A stretch of DNA of 64,000 nucleotides, from contig NZ_NKRE01000001.1 in the NCBI RefSeq assembly GCF_002705925.1, forward strand, positions 2,351,124 to 2,415,123. The letters are read 5' to 3'. Source of the DNA: Mycobacterium ostraviense (lineage in GTDB: Bacteria; Actinomycetota; Actinomycetes; Mycobacteriales; Mycobacteriaceae). The notes beneath the pieces were generated by a model. The model had not been told where the DNA came from. It did not search any database and was given only the letters and a program-made list of their open reading frames with translations. The position numbers and the translations under genes were made by a program. Shown here piece after piece: positions 44,231 through 55,021 of this stretch (its first letter is position 1; every line of letters begins with the position of its first letter).

Positions 44231-44707
44231 TCACAAAGAGGACGACCGCCGAAGACAGACCGCTTGTCGGTTTTCAGCCGAGCCGTGAACGGGGCGCGGC
44301 CGCTTGACCGGTCCGCGACGCGCTACGCAGAGCCGGGTCAAGAGCACCCGACCGGAGATGACGCACGGTGGCGTGGCAGGTGGACTGCGCCCACCGAACA
44401 CCATCGGGTCAACGAGCAGACCAACCAGACCGACCACCGCGAGCACGGCGACGACACCCAAGGCCGGCGTGACCGACTGCGGCAGGACGGCCGTCGCCAG
44501 CTTGCCGGGACACAGCGATGCCGCAGCGTCGGAACGCTGCGCGTGCTGCCCGTTGACCACCAACTGATCGGTCGGCGTCGCGGGGCGCGACCGTGATAGG
44601 TGGGCCGCAGAAAAATCCCATCGCGGCAGCCCGCAATGACCGCCTGCCGCCCCGAGGAGCAACGCGGCCGGAGCCGCGATGAGCGCAGCCCGGCCAAGGA
44701 GCCTCAA
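44231..44707 (-). CDS. hypothetical membrane or exported protein
   Basis: This encodes 158 residues from ATG at 44707. A signal-like N-terminus (LLGRAALIAAPAALLLGAAGG) is followed by a loop with two Cys (GHCGLPRWDF, ASLCPGKL) and a second hydrophobic segment (GVVAVLAVVGLVGLLVDP, about residues 83-100). The C-terminal 50 residues are Arg/Pro-rich. This fits a two-helix membrane protein. I do not recognise a family. Frame composition supports coding over the first two thirds; the tail is less certain. Confidence 0.5.
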   Translation of the reverse strand: MRLLGRAALIAAPAALLLGAAGGHCGLPRWDFSAAHLSRSRPATPTDQLVVNGQHAQRSDAAASLCPGKLATAVLPQSVTPALGVVAVLAVVGLVGLLVDPMVFGGRSPPATPPCVISGRVLLTRLCVARRGPVKRPRPVHGSAENRQAVCLRRSSSL

Positions 44708-45019
44708 GGCAGCGCCCGCCTACCGGATGTCCACGGCGGCAACCTATACCCCGCCCCGTATATTGCAACCGTTGCGCCGTTCTGCGGAATGGCACCGCCA
44801 TTCACCGCGACCGCACCCATCCGATAACGTCACGAAACGAACGAGACTGGCCGGCAATAGGTTTGCTTCCGAATACTACCGGAAACCGGACCCCGGATGG
44901 TGCTCGGCACACCGTTGGGACCGGAAACAATCGACGTCAGCCCGGGCGAAGTCGTACGGTGTACATGCGCCGCAGTGACCCCGAGACTGTCGCAGAATGA
45001 CGAAAACTGAAGGAGGACC
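44708..45019. other. 312-base upstream region of ndh
   Basis: It holds the ndh ribosome binding site (GAAGGAGG at about 45010) and an imperfect AT-rich stretch around 44815-44880. AATGG-CACCG-CCATT near 44796 is a small inverted repeat. No ORF or clear promoter is called. Confidence 0.4.
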
Positions 45020-46435
45020 ATGACGCCCCCACCCAGCGAAGGCTCGTCCGTCGGCAGGCGCCATCACGTCGTCATCATCGGCAGCGGTTTCGGCGGGCTG
45101 ACCGCGGCCAAGGCGCTCAAGCGGGCCGACGTCGACGTCACCCTCATCTCCAAGACGACCACCCACTTGTTCCAGCCGCTGCTGTACCAAGTGGCCACCG
45201 GAATCTTGTCCGAGGGTGACATCGCCCCGACCACCAGGCTGATCCTGCGCAACCAAAAGAACGTGCGGGTGTTGCTGGGTGAGATCATCGGCATGGACTT
45301 GAACGCGAAGACGGTCACGTCGAAATTGATGGACATGGAGACGGTCACGCCGTTCGACAGTCTCATCGTGGCGGCCGGTGCGCAGCAGTCCTATTTCGGC
45401 AACGACGATTTCGCCATCTTCGCGCCCGGCATGAAGACCATCGACGATGCCCTGGAGCTGCGCGGCCGCATCCTCGGCGCGTTCGAGGCCGCCGAAGTGG
45501 CCACCGACCACGCCGAGCGCGAACGCCGGCTGACCTTCGTCGTGGTCGGGGCCGGCCCCACCGGGGTGGAGCTCGCCGGGGAGATTGTCCAACTCGCCGA
45601 GCGCACCCTAGCCGGGGCATTTCGAACCATTACGCCCAGCGAATGCCGGGTGATCCTGCTCGACGCCGCGCCGGCGGTGCTGCCGCCGATGGGCCCGAAG
45701 TTGGGTCTCAAGGCGCAACGAAAGCTCGAGAAAATGGACGTCGAAGTCCAGCTGAACGCGATGGTGACCGCCGTGGATTACAAGGGCATCACGGTCAGGG
45801 ACAAAGACGGCACCGAGCGCCGCATCGACTGCGCGTGCAAGGTGTGGGCGGCCGGCGTGCAGGCCAGCCCGCTGGGCAAGATGGTGGCCGAACAGTCCGA
45901 GGGAACCGAAACCGACCGCGCCGGACGGGTGATCGTGGAGCCCGACCTCACCGTCAAGGGACACCCGTACGTCTTCGTCGTCGGTGACTTGATGTCGGTG
46001 CCCGATGTGCCCGGAATGGCCCAGGGCGCCATCCAGGGGGCACGCTATGCCACCACGATCATCAAGCACGCGGTGAAAGGCCACGACGACCCGGCCAACC
46101 GCAAGCCATTCCACTATGTCAACAAGGGCAGCATGGCCCTCATCTCCCATTTCAGCGCCGTCACCAAGATCGGCAAGGTGGAGTTCGCCGGCTTCTTCGC
46201 CTGGCTGGCGTGGCTGCTGCTGCATCTGCTGTACCTGGTGGGCCACCGCAATCGCATCGCCGCCGCGTTCTCCTGGGGGCTGGCCTTCCTGGGCCGCACC
46301 CGCGGGCAGATGGCCATCACCAGTCAGATGGTCTACGCCAGGCTGGCGATGCGCTATGTCCAGGCGCGGGCCGAAGAAGGCGCGCTGGCCGCCGCAGAAC
46401 AGGCCGAAAAGGCCGAACAGCGAGCGGTCGGTTAG
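45020..46435 (+). CDS. ndh: type II NADH dehydrogenase
   Basis: This encodes 471 residues from ATG at 45020. It oxidises NADH and reduces menaquinone without proton pumping. The FAD motif is HVVIIGSGFGGLTAAKALKRA and the NADH motif is VVVGAGPTGVELAGEI. VFVVGDLMSVPDVPGMAQGAIQGA is the conserved quinone-site region, and a hydrophobic C-terminal helix (WLAWLLLHLLYLVGHRNRI) mediates membrane attachment. The position next to metZ indicates the NdhA orthologue (Rv0392c) rather than Ndh. Confidence 0.95.
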   Translation: MTPPPSEGSSVGRRHHVVIIGSGFGGLTAAKALKRADVDVTLISKTTTHLFQPLLYQVATGILSEGDIAPTTRLILRNQKNVRVLLGEIIGMDLNAKTVTSKLMDMETVTPFDSLIVAAGAQQSYFGNDDFAIFAPGMKTIDDALELRGRILGAFEAAEVATDHAERERRLTFVVVGAGPTGVELAGEIVQLAERTLAGAFRTITPSECRVILLDAAPAVLPPMGPKLGLKAQRKLEKMDVEVQLNAMVTAVDYKGITVRDKDGTERRIDCACKVWAAGVQASPLGKMVAEQSEGTETDRAGRVIVEPDLTVKGHPYVFVVGDLMSVPDVPGMAQGAIQGARYATTIIKHAVKGHDDPANRKPFHYVNKGSMALISHFSAVTKIGKVEFAGFFAWLAWLLLHLLYLVGHRNRIAAAFSWGLAFLGRTRGQMAITSQMVYARLAMRYVQARAEEGALAAAEQAEKAEQRAVG

Positions 46436-46732
46436 GTTAGGTTGCCGCACGCAATTTTCATCTCCCCACTTCGGGCGCAGCCCGATCTGCCCGCTTCATA
46501 GCGACAACCTCACTCCCCCAACGGATTGTCGAGTATCCGGGCACTACCGCCACCGATAATCCGTGACGTTCACGCGGGTCCGGCGCAGCCTAAACGGGGT
46601 CAGGTTTTCATTCTGCGCTGAGGGCGACGAAATCGCGGTCCGCAGCGCTCTCGGCGCAGAGTGGACGCCCTGGATGCAGACTCGCGCGTCGAGCACACTC
46701 CCTGATCCCAACAACGTGACTGACCCAGGCTG
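46436..46732. other. 297-base convergent spacer with repeat copy 2 and hairpin
   Basis: It contains the second copy of the dispersed repeat (about 46485-46540; TAGCGACAA at 46499-46507 and an imperfect TTGTCGAGTA at 46526-46535) and, farther on, a long imperfect stem at 46612-46660. Both are downstream of ndh and metZ. Confidence 0.6.
46612..46660. terminator. probable bidirectional terminator between ndh and metZ
   Basis: TCTGCGCTGAGGGCG (46612-46626) pairs with CGCTCTCGGCGCAGA (46646-46660) over 13 of 15 positions, with a 19-base loop. It sits between convergent genes. There is no T-run, which is common for mycobacterial terminators. Confidence 0.45.
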
Positions 46733-47971
46733 CTAGCCCAATGCCCGGTCCAGATCGGCGATCAGGTCGTCGGTGCCTTCCAGGCCGACCGAGATACGCA
46801 CCACGCCGTCACCCAGGCCGATGGCGGCGCGGCCCGCCGGGCCCATCGCCCGGTGCGTCGTGGTGGCCGGATGCGTGACAAGCGATTTCGCGTCCCCGAG
46901 GTTGTTGGAGATGTCGATCAGCGCCAGCTTGTCGAGCACCTCGAACGCCCGTTGCTTGGCCGCACTCTCCGGAGCGTCCAGCGCGAAGGTGACGACGGTA
47001 CCCCCGCCGGACATTTGGCGCCTGGCCAGGTTGTACTGCGGATGCGACGGCAAAAACGGGTAGCGCACCCAACTCACCGCCGGATGGGCTTCCAGGAACG
47101 CCGCGATCCGCAACGCCGAAGAATTGCTGTGCTCGACCCGAACCGCAAGTGTCTCAAGGCCTTTCAGCAGCACCCAGGCGTTGAAAGCGCTCATCGCCGG
47201 TCCGGTGTGGCGCATCAGCTTCTGCACCGGGCCGTCGATGTACTCCTTGTCACCGAGGATGGCGCCGCCCAGCACCCGGCCCTGGCCGTCGATGTGCTTG
47301 GTGCCCGAGTACACCACCACGTCGACCCCGAGCGGAAAACCCTGCTGCAGCAAGGGCGTGGCAAAAACATTGTCCAGCACCACTTTTGCACCGGCGGCAT
47401 GTGCCAGCTCGGTCACCGCGGCGATGTCCACCAGCGACTGCATGGGATTCGCCGGCGTCTCGAAGAACACCGCTCGGGTGGGCTTGGAGCGGTCGGCCAG
47501 CGCCTGCTCCCACTGGGAAAGGTCGTCGCCGTCGACGAAAACCGTCTCCACACCCCAGCGCGGCAGGATCTCGTCGCACACCACAAAGCACGATCCGAAT
47601 AAGCTGCGCGCGGCCACCAACCGATCCCCGGCCGCCAGCAGCGCGCCCAGCGAGGTGAACACCGCCGCCATGCCACTGGCGGTGGCGAATGCCGCCGGCG
47701 CTCCCTCGATCAGCCGCAGCCGCTCCTCGAACATCGACACCGTCGGATTGCCGTAGCGCGAGTACACGAAGTGGTCCAGCTCGCCGCTGAACGACTGCTC
47801 GGCCGTCGCCGCCGACTCGTAGACATAGCCGGACGTCAGATACATCGCCTCGGCGGTCTCGTCGAACCCCGAGCGCAACAGCCCGCCGCGCACTCCAATG
47901 GTGGCCTGGCTGACACCGTCGGGCAGCGGCTTGGGCGTGCGGACCGAACCCTCGCCGGTCATCGCCGCCAC
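46733..47971 (-). CDS. metZ: O-succinylhomoserine sulfhydrylase MetZ
   Basis: This encodes 412 residues from ATG at 47971. A PLP-dependent Cys/Met-metabolism enzyme making homocysteine from O-succinylhomoserine and sulfide. YSRYGNPTVSMFEERL, ATASGMAAVFTSLGALLAAGDRLVAARSLFGS, FFETPANPM and VVYSGTKHIDGQG (PLP Lys in SGTKH) are canonical. It follows the rhodanese gene by 12 bases. Confidence 0.95.
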   Translation of the reverse strand: MAAMTGEGSVRTPKPLPDGVSQATIGVRGGLLRSGFDETAEAMYLTSGYVYESAATAEQSFSGELDHFVYSRYGNPTVSMFEERLRLIEGAPAAFATASGMAAVFTSLGALLAAGDRLVAARSLFGSCFVVCDEILPRWGVETVFVDGDDLSQWEQALADRSKPTRAVFFETPANPMQSLVDIAAVTELAHAAGAKVVLDNVFATPLLQQGFPLGVDVVVYSGTKHIDGQGRVLGGAILGDKEYIDGPVQKLMRHTGPAMSAFNAWVLLKGLETLAVRVEHSNSSALRIAAFLEAHPAVSWVRYPFLPSHPQYNLARRQMSGGGTVVTFALDAPESAAKQRAFEVLDKLALIDISNNLGDAKSLVTHPATTTHRAMGPAGRAAIGLGDGVVRISVGLEGTDDLIADLDRALG

Positions 47972-47983
47972 CCCGTCACCGGA

Positions 47984-48406
47984 TCACCCCTGCCTCCAGG
48001 GCAATCCGATTGCCCGCCAACCCACGACACCACGATGCCCCTCGGCGTCGAGGTGCCCTTCGAAGCCGTCCAGCACGTTATAGGCCGGCGTGATCCCGAC
48101 GCGGGTTGCGGCTTCGGCGGCCCCGATGGAGCGATGACCAGAGCGACACAGGAAAACGACCGGCCGCTCGCCCGGACCTTCCGCTGGCGCGATGGCGTCC
48201 TGCAGTTCGGCGACGAAGTTCTGGTTGCGCGCCCCGTCGACGGTGTTCCACTCGATGTAGACGACGTCACGGCCAAGGCTGGACAAGTCGGGCACACCGA
48301 CGAAATTCCACTCGGCGGCGGTCCGCACGTCCACCAATACAGCCTCAGGGTTGTCGCTGAGCATCTTCCATGCTTCGAGCGGCGTTATGTCTCCCGCGTA
48401 GCTCAC
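47984..48406 (-). CDS. rhodanese-like sulfurtransferase, Rv0390 homologue
   Basis: This encodes 140 residues from ATG at 48406, overlapping the purT stop by four bases. A single rhodanese domain with the active-site loop FLCRSGHRS. LVDVRTAAEWNFVGVPD is the conserved early block. Its placement before metZ suggests sulfur delivery related to homocysteine synthesis, but this is inference. Confidence 0.93.
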   Translation of the reverse strand: MSYAGDITPLEAWKMLSDNPEAVLVDVRTAAEWNFVGVPDLSSLGRDVVYIEWNTVDGARNQNFVAELQDAIAPAEGPGERPVVFLCRSGHRSIGAAEAATRVGITPAYNVLDGFEGHLDAEGHRGVVGWRAIGLPWRQG

Positions 48407-49770
48407 TTGCCCGAGTCTCGCATACTGAGCCGGTCAGCGACGTCTCGGGCGCGGCCGCGCGCGGTCCCCACGTCGGCCGCGGTAGCCAGCGCCACACCGA
48501 GCTTGCGTGGCCTCCCGGGGTGCGCACTGGTAAACACCCGGACATCGCTTTCCGGGACGCTCAGCGCGGCCATCAGCGTCTCGGCACTGGGCGCCACGCC
48601 CGCGTCGGCCCGGCCCGGGCCGACCACCCGGGCAGCGCCCGGCGACACCATCAAGGTGTCCACCCCAAGGCCCATGACAGCCCGGGCCTGCAGCTCGAAG
48701 GCGGAAAGCCGCTGGCTGCACAGAGTGACCCAGGCGCTGTCGCCCGGCCACGCGGTGACGTCGGCGAAGTACACCTCGTCGCCGTTGACCATCAATTCGA
48801 CGCTGAAGACACCCCGTCCGCCGAGCGCCTTCACGATGCGGGCGGCTATCGACCTGGCCGCGTCGTGCGCGGCGGTACTCAGCTGCTGCGGTTGCCAGCA
48901 TTCCAGGTCCGGGCCACCCCGGTCGTCTGCGCCGCGATAACCGACCGGCGCACAGAACGTGATTTCCGGTCCCGCGGGGCCGTCGCTGCACACCACGATC
49001 AGGGTGACCAGGACCTGGATATCGACCACCGTCTCGACCCACACCCTGGGGTGTGCGCCCGCGACCTCATCGCCGGCCGCGAGGCGCCAGGCGCGCTCGA
49101 TCTCGTCGGGCCCGCGGACCACCGACCGCTCCCGACCGCTCACCTTGGCGACGGGTTTGACCATCAGCGGGTATCCGGCGTGGGCGGCCACGGCCTGGAG
49201 TTCGGCAAGCGATCCGACGAACCAGAACGGCGCGGTAGGCAGGCCGAGTTCGTCGGCGGCCAGCTTGCGCAGGCCTTCCCGGTCGCGGGTCAGCCGGAGG
49301 CTGCGGGCGGTGGGCACCAGCTCGGTGTACCGACCGTCAGACTGAGCCTGCCGGGCTGGGCCGGCTTGGAGAGCATCGAGTGCGTCGACGCTGACCGCGT
49401 CGGTGAGCGTCACCACGAAGTCCGGATGCAGTCGGGCGAAGAGGGCCGCCAGCTCGTCGGCATCGGTCATGGAGACGACCAGCGCCTGGTCGGCGACGCG
49501 GTGCGCGGGCGCATCAGGGCGTTCGTCGGCGGCAATCACCTCTGCGCCGAAGCCTTGTAACGCAACTGTCAGCTCCCGGCTTAGCTCGCCCGAGCCCAGC
49601 AACAGCACCCGCGGCCTGCCCTCGGGCTCGGCCGCGGCCGGCTGGCCGGTTGCGGCGGGCGGCACCTCCAGGGCCGTCGTCGCGTCGTCCCGGGCCGCAC
49701 CGTCGCCGGCCGCCGGCCGCTCGTCCTTACCGGTGAGCTCATCCCGTCCCTCGGTCAAGCCGTCAGTCAC
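48403..49770 (-). CDS. purT: formate-dependent phosphoribosylglycinamide formyltransferase PurT
   Basis: This encodes 455 residues from GTG or ATG at 49770. An ATP-grasp enzyme of purine synthesis. The core begins at about residue 52 (PRVLLLGSGELSRELTVALQGFG) and runs through PLMVKPVAKVSGRERSVV, RGVFSVELMVNGDEVYFADVTAWPGD, where the metal-binding Glu and Asp lie, and SAFELQARAVMGLGVD. The first 50 residues are Ala/Glu/Pro-rich and disordered, longer than typical PurT; a later start cannot be excluded. Operon with rhodanese and metZ. Confidence 0.93.
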   Translation of the reverse strand: MTDGLTEGRDELTGKDERPAAGDGAARDDATTALEVPPAATGQPAAAEPEGRPRVLLLGSGELSRELTVALQGFGAEVIAADERPDAPAHRVADQALVVSMTDADELAALFARLHPDFVVTLTDAVSVDALDALQAGPARQAQSDGRYTELVPTARSLRLTRDREGLRKLAADELGLPTAPFWFVGSLAELQAVAAHAGYPLMVKPVAKVSGRERSVVRGPDEIERAWRLAAGDEVAGAHPRVWVETVVDIQVLVTLIVVCSDGPAGPEITFCAPVGYRGADDRGGPDLECWQPQQLSTAAHDAARSIAARIVKALGGRGVFSVELMVNGDEVYFADVTAWPGDSAWVTLCSQRLSAFELQARAVMGLGVDTLMVSPGAARVVGPGRADAGVAPSAETLMAALSVPESDVRVFTSAHPGRPRKLGVALATAADVGTARGRARDVADRLSMRDSGK

Positions 49771-50049
49771 AGCTCACCCTCTCCATCGGTAGTGGTCCCG
49801 CTGCTCAAGGATAGGGGCCGGACATGGCGCCGAACGGGGCCGGGAGCGCTATTGCCCGCGGTAATAGCGGGCTCGATAAGAGATAAGGCGCTTCTGCGCT
49901 CATTCGCCGCGCTTTTGTGTAACCCTGCTCACAGCCCGGTGTTTGCCTGGCCCATCAGCACGTGGGTCGGGGGGGTGGCGGGCGGTCATTCGCGCCATCC
50001 GAAATAGAAGGCCCTTCGCGGACCGCGCAATTCCGTCAAGGAGAAGTCC

Positions 50050-50133
50050 ATGTCTTTCGTGATGACACCGCCGGCTGGGGGTGCGGCCGTCGATGCGACC
50101 GAGACCGCCGCAGCGGACCCGGGAGGGGCATAG
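50050..50133 (+). CDS. 27-residue PE-like ORF
   Basis: ATG at 50050 follows GGAGAAG at a good distance. The product begins [20 protein letters not shown], has the MSFV start of PE proteins, and ends AADPGGA at TAG 50133, three bases before the PPE ATG at 50136. It lacks almost all of the usual ~99-residue PE domain. It could be a shortened PE partner or an internally deleted remnant retained as a coupling ORF. Confidence 0.45.
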   Translation: MSFVMTPPAGGAAVDATETAAADPGGA

Positions 50134-50135
50134 CG

Positions 50136-51482
50136 ATGACGATGGGAATGGACTTCGCGGCACTGCCGCCGGAAATCAATTCGGCCAGGTTGTATTCGGG
50201 ACCTGGCTCGGCCCCGCTGCTGCAAGCAGCGGTGGCCTGGGAACGACTGGCCAACGAACTGAACGCGACCGCTGCGTCCTACTCCGCGGTGATTTCCGGG
50301 CTCACCGGTCAAGAATGGCGGGGCCCCTCGGCGCTGTCGATGGCGGCCGCGGCTACTCCCTACGTGGCGTGGATGAGGGCCACTGCCGCCCAAGCCGAGC
50401 AGGCCGCGGCTCAGGCCGTCGCCGCGGCCAACGCCTACGAATCCGCGTATGCGGCGACGGTGCCCCCGGGGGAGATCGCGGCCAACCGCAGCACCATGAT
50501 CTCGCTGGCGCGGGCGAACATCTTCGGCCAGAACACGCCGGCGATCGCCGCCAGCGAAGCCGACTACAGCGAAATGTGGGCTCGGGACATTGTCGCCATG
50601 GACGGCTACGCCGGCAGCTCGGCAGCTGCGGCGGAGTTGCCGCCGTTTGTCGCCCCACCGGCGACAACCACCGGCACCGAGCCGGTGAGCGAAACCGCGA
50701 CCGACGCCGCACCCGCTGCCCAGGCCGCGGCGGCAGCCGCCCCGGCGGCGTCCTTACCAGGCCCGCTAGCCGTCTTACCCATCGACCCTTCCATAGCCCT
50801 TGGACCCCTCGAGGATCTTGACATTCTTGTGCTCGCAGCCGTGCTGGTCGCGAGCGGCGCCTTGGCCGTATCGGGAGCCCAGCTGGGCGAGGTCTATCGC
50901 CACGACACGGTCGACGAGTACGAGAAGAACCCGGGTTGCACGCCGGAATCGGACGAGAGCCCCGCGGGGGGCGGGTCGGGTCCTTCGCGGGGAAGGAGCT
51001 CGATTCCGCCGGGCCGGATCACCACCCCGCCCCAGCCGCCGATCGCCGCGATTTCCGGCGCCTCCGCCAGTATCGGCGGGCTTTCGGTGCCGCAGAGCTG
51101 GATGCTTCCGCCGGCGGTGCGCCAAGTCGCCGCGATGTTCCCCGGCACCACACCGATGTTCATGACGGGTGGTTCGGACGACGGATATACGGGCATGGCG
51201 GCGGCGGGTTTGGCCGGGACCAGCCTGGCGGGCCTGGCGGCCCGGGGCGGCGCCTCCTCGTCGACCCCGGCAGCGGCGGCGCCGGCAGCGGGCGGCGGGG
51301 CCGCGGCGGCCGGCCGACCCGCCGCGAACGCACCATCGATCCCGGCGGCCGCCGGCACGAACATCCCGGGGTTGCCGTCCGGTCTACCGCCCGGCGTGGT
51401 AGCCAACCTGGCCGCGACGCTGGCGGCGATCCCGGGGGCGACCATCATCGTGGTGCCACCCAACCCGAGCCAAAGCCAATAG
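50136..51482 (+). CDS. PPE family protein (PPE-SVP type)
   Basis: This encodes 448 residues from ATG at 50136, after GGGAGGGG. The N-terminal PPE domain (about 1-180) is intact: [45 protein letters not shown] and [31 protein letters not shown] hydrophobic segment (about 225-250, [17 protein letters not shown]) is unusual. The SVP motif region follows ([11 protein letters not shown]), then an Ala/Gly/Pro-rich tail. These are type VII secretion substrates. It is next to purT, as PPE9 (Rv0388c) is in H37Rv, but much longer than that protein as I remember it. Confidence 0.93.
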   Translation: MTMGMDFAALPPEINSARLYSGPGSAPLLQAAVAWERLANELNATAASYSAVISGLTGQEWRGPSALSMAAAATPYVAWMRATAAQAEQAAAQAVAAANAYESAYAATVPPGEIAANRSTMISLARANIFGQNTPAIAASEADYSEMWARDIVAMDGYAGSSAAAAELPPFVAPPATTTGTEPVSETATDAAPAAQAAAAAAPAASLPGPLAVLPIDPSIALGPLEDLDILVLAAVLVASGALAVSGAQLGEVYRHDTVDEYEKNPGCTPESDESPAGGGSGPSRGRSSIPPGRITTPPQPPIAAISGASASIGGLSVPQSWMLPPAVRQVAAMFPGTTPMFMTGGSDDGYTGMAAAGLAGTSLAGLAARGGASSSTPAAAAPAAGGGAAAAGRPAANAPSIPAAAGTNIPGLPSGLPPGVVANLAATLAAIPGATIIVVPPNPSQSQ

Positions 51483-51487
51483 CTCCC

Positions 51488-53493
<2,006 letters not shown>

Positions 53494-53544
53494 CTATTGT
53501 GGTCCAGCCGGTGACTTACCCTACCCAGCGGTTTGCGAGGAACC

Positions 53545-54189
53545 ATGCATAACGGGGCGAAACCGCCCAGCACCGCGGTATTGGTGTTCGGTGATCGTCT
53601 AGTGCCCGCCGTGTTGACCGGCCTGCCGACGCACCGACCCGACGACCTCGACACCGCAGTGCGCTCCTACCGGCGGCTCGTCGTGATCGGCGATGACGCC
53701 GACCTGGCCGGCGTGCTGACCCGGCTGCTGCGCGCCGACCGGCTCGACATCGAGATCGGCTACGCGCCGCGGCGGCGCACCCGAGCCTGCCGGGTGTATC
53801 GGCTGCCGGCCGGGCGCCGTGCGGCGCGGCGGGCGCGGCGGGGAACGGCCCATCGGGTGCCGCTGATCCGTGACGAGACCGGGACGGTGATCGTCGGCTG
53901 GGCCGGTTGGTTGCCGGCCGCTGGGCCGCAGCTGCATGGCGAGGCCGTCGTCGACGACACCGTGTTGTTCGACGGCGATGTCGCCGGGGTGTTTATCGAG
54001 CCGACGCCGGAGTTGCCGGGCCTGCGGGCCGCCCTGGACACCGGACCGTGGCGCCGCTGGGTCAGCGGACGCGCCGCTCAGCTGGGCACCACCGGCGCCT
54101 CGGTGGTGCGCGACGGTGTCGCGGCACCCCGATCGGTGCGCAGATCCGCGTTCTACCGCCACGTCGAAGGCTGGCTGCTGGTCCGGTAG
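53545..54189 (+). CDS. conserved hypothetical protein, Rv0358 homologue
   Basis: This encodes 214 residues from ATG at 53545; TTG at 53533 would add four. A Rossmann-like beta-alpha start (TAVLVFGDRLVPAVLTGLP, VVIGDDADLAGVLTRLLRAD) resembles diacylglycerol-kinase-like or peptidase-linked regions, but no firm family call is possible. Arg-rich segments occur in the middle. It is followed 10 bases later by the M50 protease gene, so the two probably form an operon. Confidence 0.83.
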   Translation: MHNGAKPPSTAVLVFGDRLVPAVLTGLPTHRPDDLDTAVRSYRRLVVIGDDADLAGVLTRLLRADRLDIEIGYAPRRRTRACRVYRLPAGRRAARRARRGTAHRVPLIRDETGTVIVGWAGWLPAAGPQLHGEAVVDDTVLFDGDVAGVFIEPTPELPGLRAALDTGPWRRWVSGRAAQLGTTGASVVRDGVAAPRSVRRSAFYRHVEGWLLVR

Positions 54190-54199
54190 TTTTCGACCG

Positions 54200-54979
54200 G
54201 TGAGGGAGATCGGCCTGCACGAGTCGGTGCGACCCAGCCCGATCTTTCTGGGCCTGGTCGCGCTGACGGCCGTTGGCGGGGCGCTGGCGTGGCTGGCCGG
54301 GGCCAGTGTGCGGCCATTGGCCTATGCCGGAGTGTTCATCTTCGTGATCGCCGGCTGGTTGGTCTCGCTGTGCCTGCACGAGTTCGGGCATGCGTTCACC
54401 GCCTGGCGATTCGGCGACCACGACGCCGCGGTGCGCGGCTACCTGACGCTGGACCCGCGGCGCTACAGCCATCCGGCCATGTCGCTGCTGTTGCCGATGG
54501 TGTTCATCGCGTTGGGTGGAATCGGCCTGCCGGGCGCGGCGGTCTACCTGCGGACCTGGTTCATGACGCCGACGCGTCGCAGCCTGGTCAGCCTGGCCGG
54601 ACCGGCGGCCAACCTGGTGCTGGCGGTGCTGCTGCTGACCGCAACCCGGTTGCTCTACGACGAGCACCACTGGGTGCTGTGGGCCGGGGTGGCGTTCCTG
54701 GGCTTCCTGCAGATCATGGCGCTGGTGCTGAACCTGCTGCCGATCCCGGGCCTGGACGGTTACGACGCCTTGGAGCCGCATCTGAGTCCGGAGACGCAGC
54801 GGGCGCTGGCGCCGGCCAAACAGTTCGGCATCTTCATCCTGCTGTTCGTGCTGCTGGCGCCGGTGTTGAACCAGTCGCTGTTCGGGCTGGTGGGCTGGCT
54901 TTTCGACTTCTCCGGTGTGCCGCACGTGCTCGCGGGGGCCGGCAATTCGCTGACCCGCTTCTGGAGCCGCTGGATCTGA
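54200..54979 (+). CDS. site-2 protease-like M50 membrane metallopeptidase, Rv0359 homologue
   Basis: This encodes 259 residues from GTG at 54200, the length I recall for Rv0359. Six hydrophobic segments. The zinc motif HEFGHAF lies in the second (about residue 70) and NLLPIPGLDGYDAL supplies the third ligand Asp at about 190. An intramembrane protease role, cleaving membrane-bound regulators, is the family expectation; the substrate is unknown. Confidence 0.9.
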   Translation: MREIGLHESVRPSPIFLGLVALTAVGGALAWLAGASVRPLAYAGVFIFVIAGWLVSLCLHEFGHAFTAWRFGDHDAAVRGYLTLDPRRYSHPAMSLLLPMVFIALGGIGLPGAAVYLRTWFMTPTRRSLVSLAGPAANLVLAVLLLTATRLLYDEHHWVLWAGVAFLGFLQIMALVLNLLPIPGLDGYDALEPHLSPETQRALAPAKQFGIFILLFVLLAPVLNQSLFGLVGWLFDFSGVPHVLAGAGNSLTRFWSRWI

Positions 54980-54984
54980 CCCCG

Positions 54985-55014
54985 TTGCAATATATGCTTG
55001 ATTCTGCATATATT
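54985..55014 (+). promoter_or_regulatory. promoter overlapped by a 9-8-9 palindrome (metal-type operator)
   Basis: TTGCAA (54985-54990) and TATATT (55009-55014) with an 18-bp spacer resemble a sigma-A promoter whose transcript would start at about 55021-55022, the ATG of the CDF gene, so the mRNA is probably leaderless. The palindrome AATATATGC (54989-54997), an 8-base centre, then GCATATATT (55006-55014) is perfect and covers the -35 to -10 region. AT-rich inverted repeats of this form are typical ArsR/SmtB-family operators. A bound repressor would block the promoter. Confidence 0.75.
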
Positions 55015-55021
55015 GATGGCC

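Noticed and set aside
50136..51482. Two separate genes because of a mid-protein hydrophobic segment
   Set aside because: The frame is open throughout, the PPE domain and SVP motif are in one frame, and there is no internal ribosome binding site of note.
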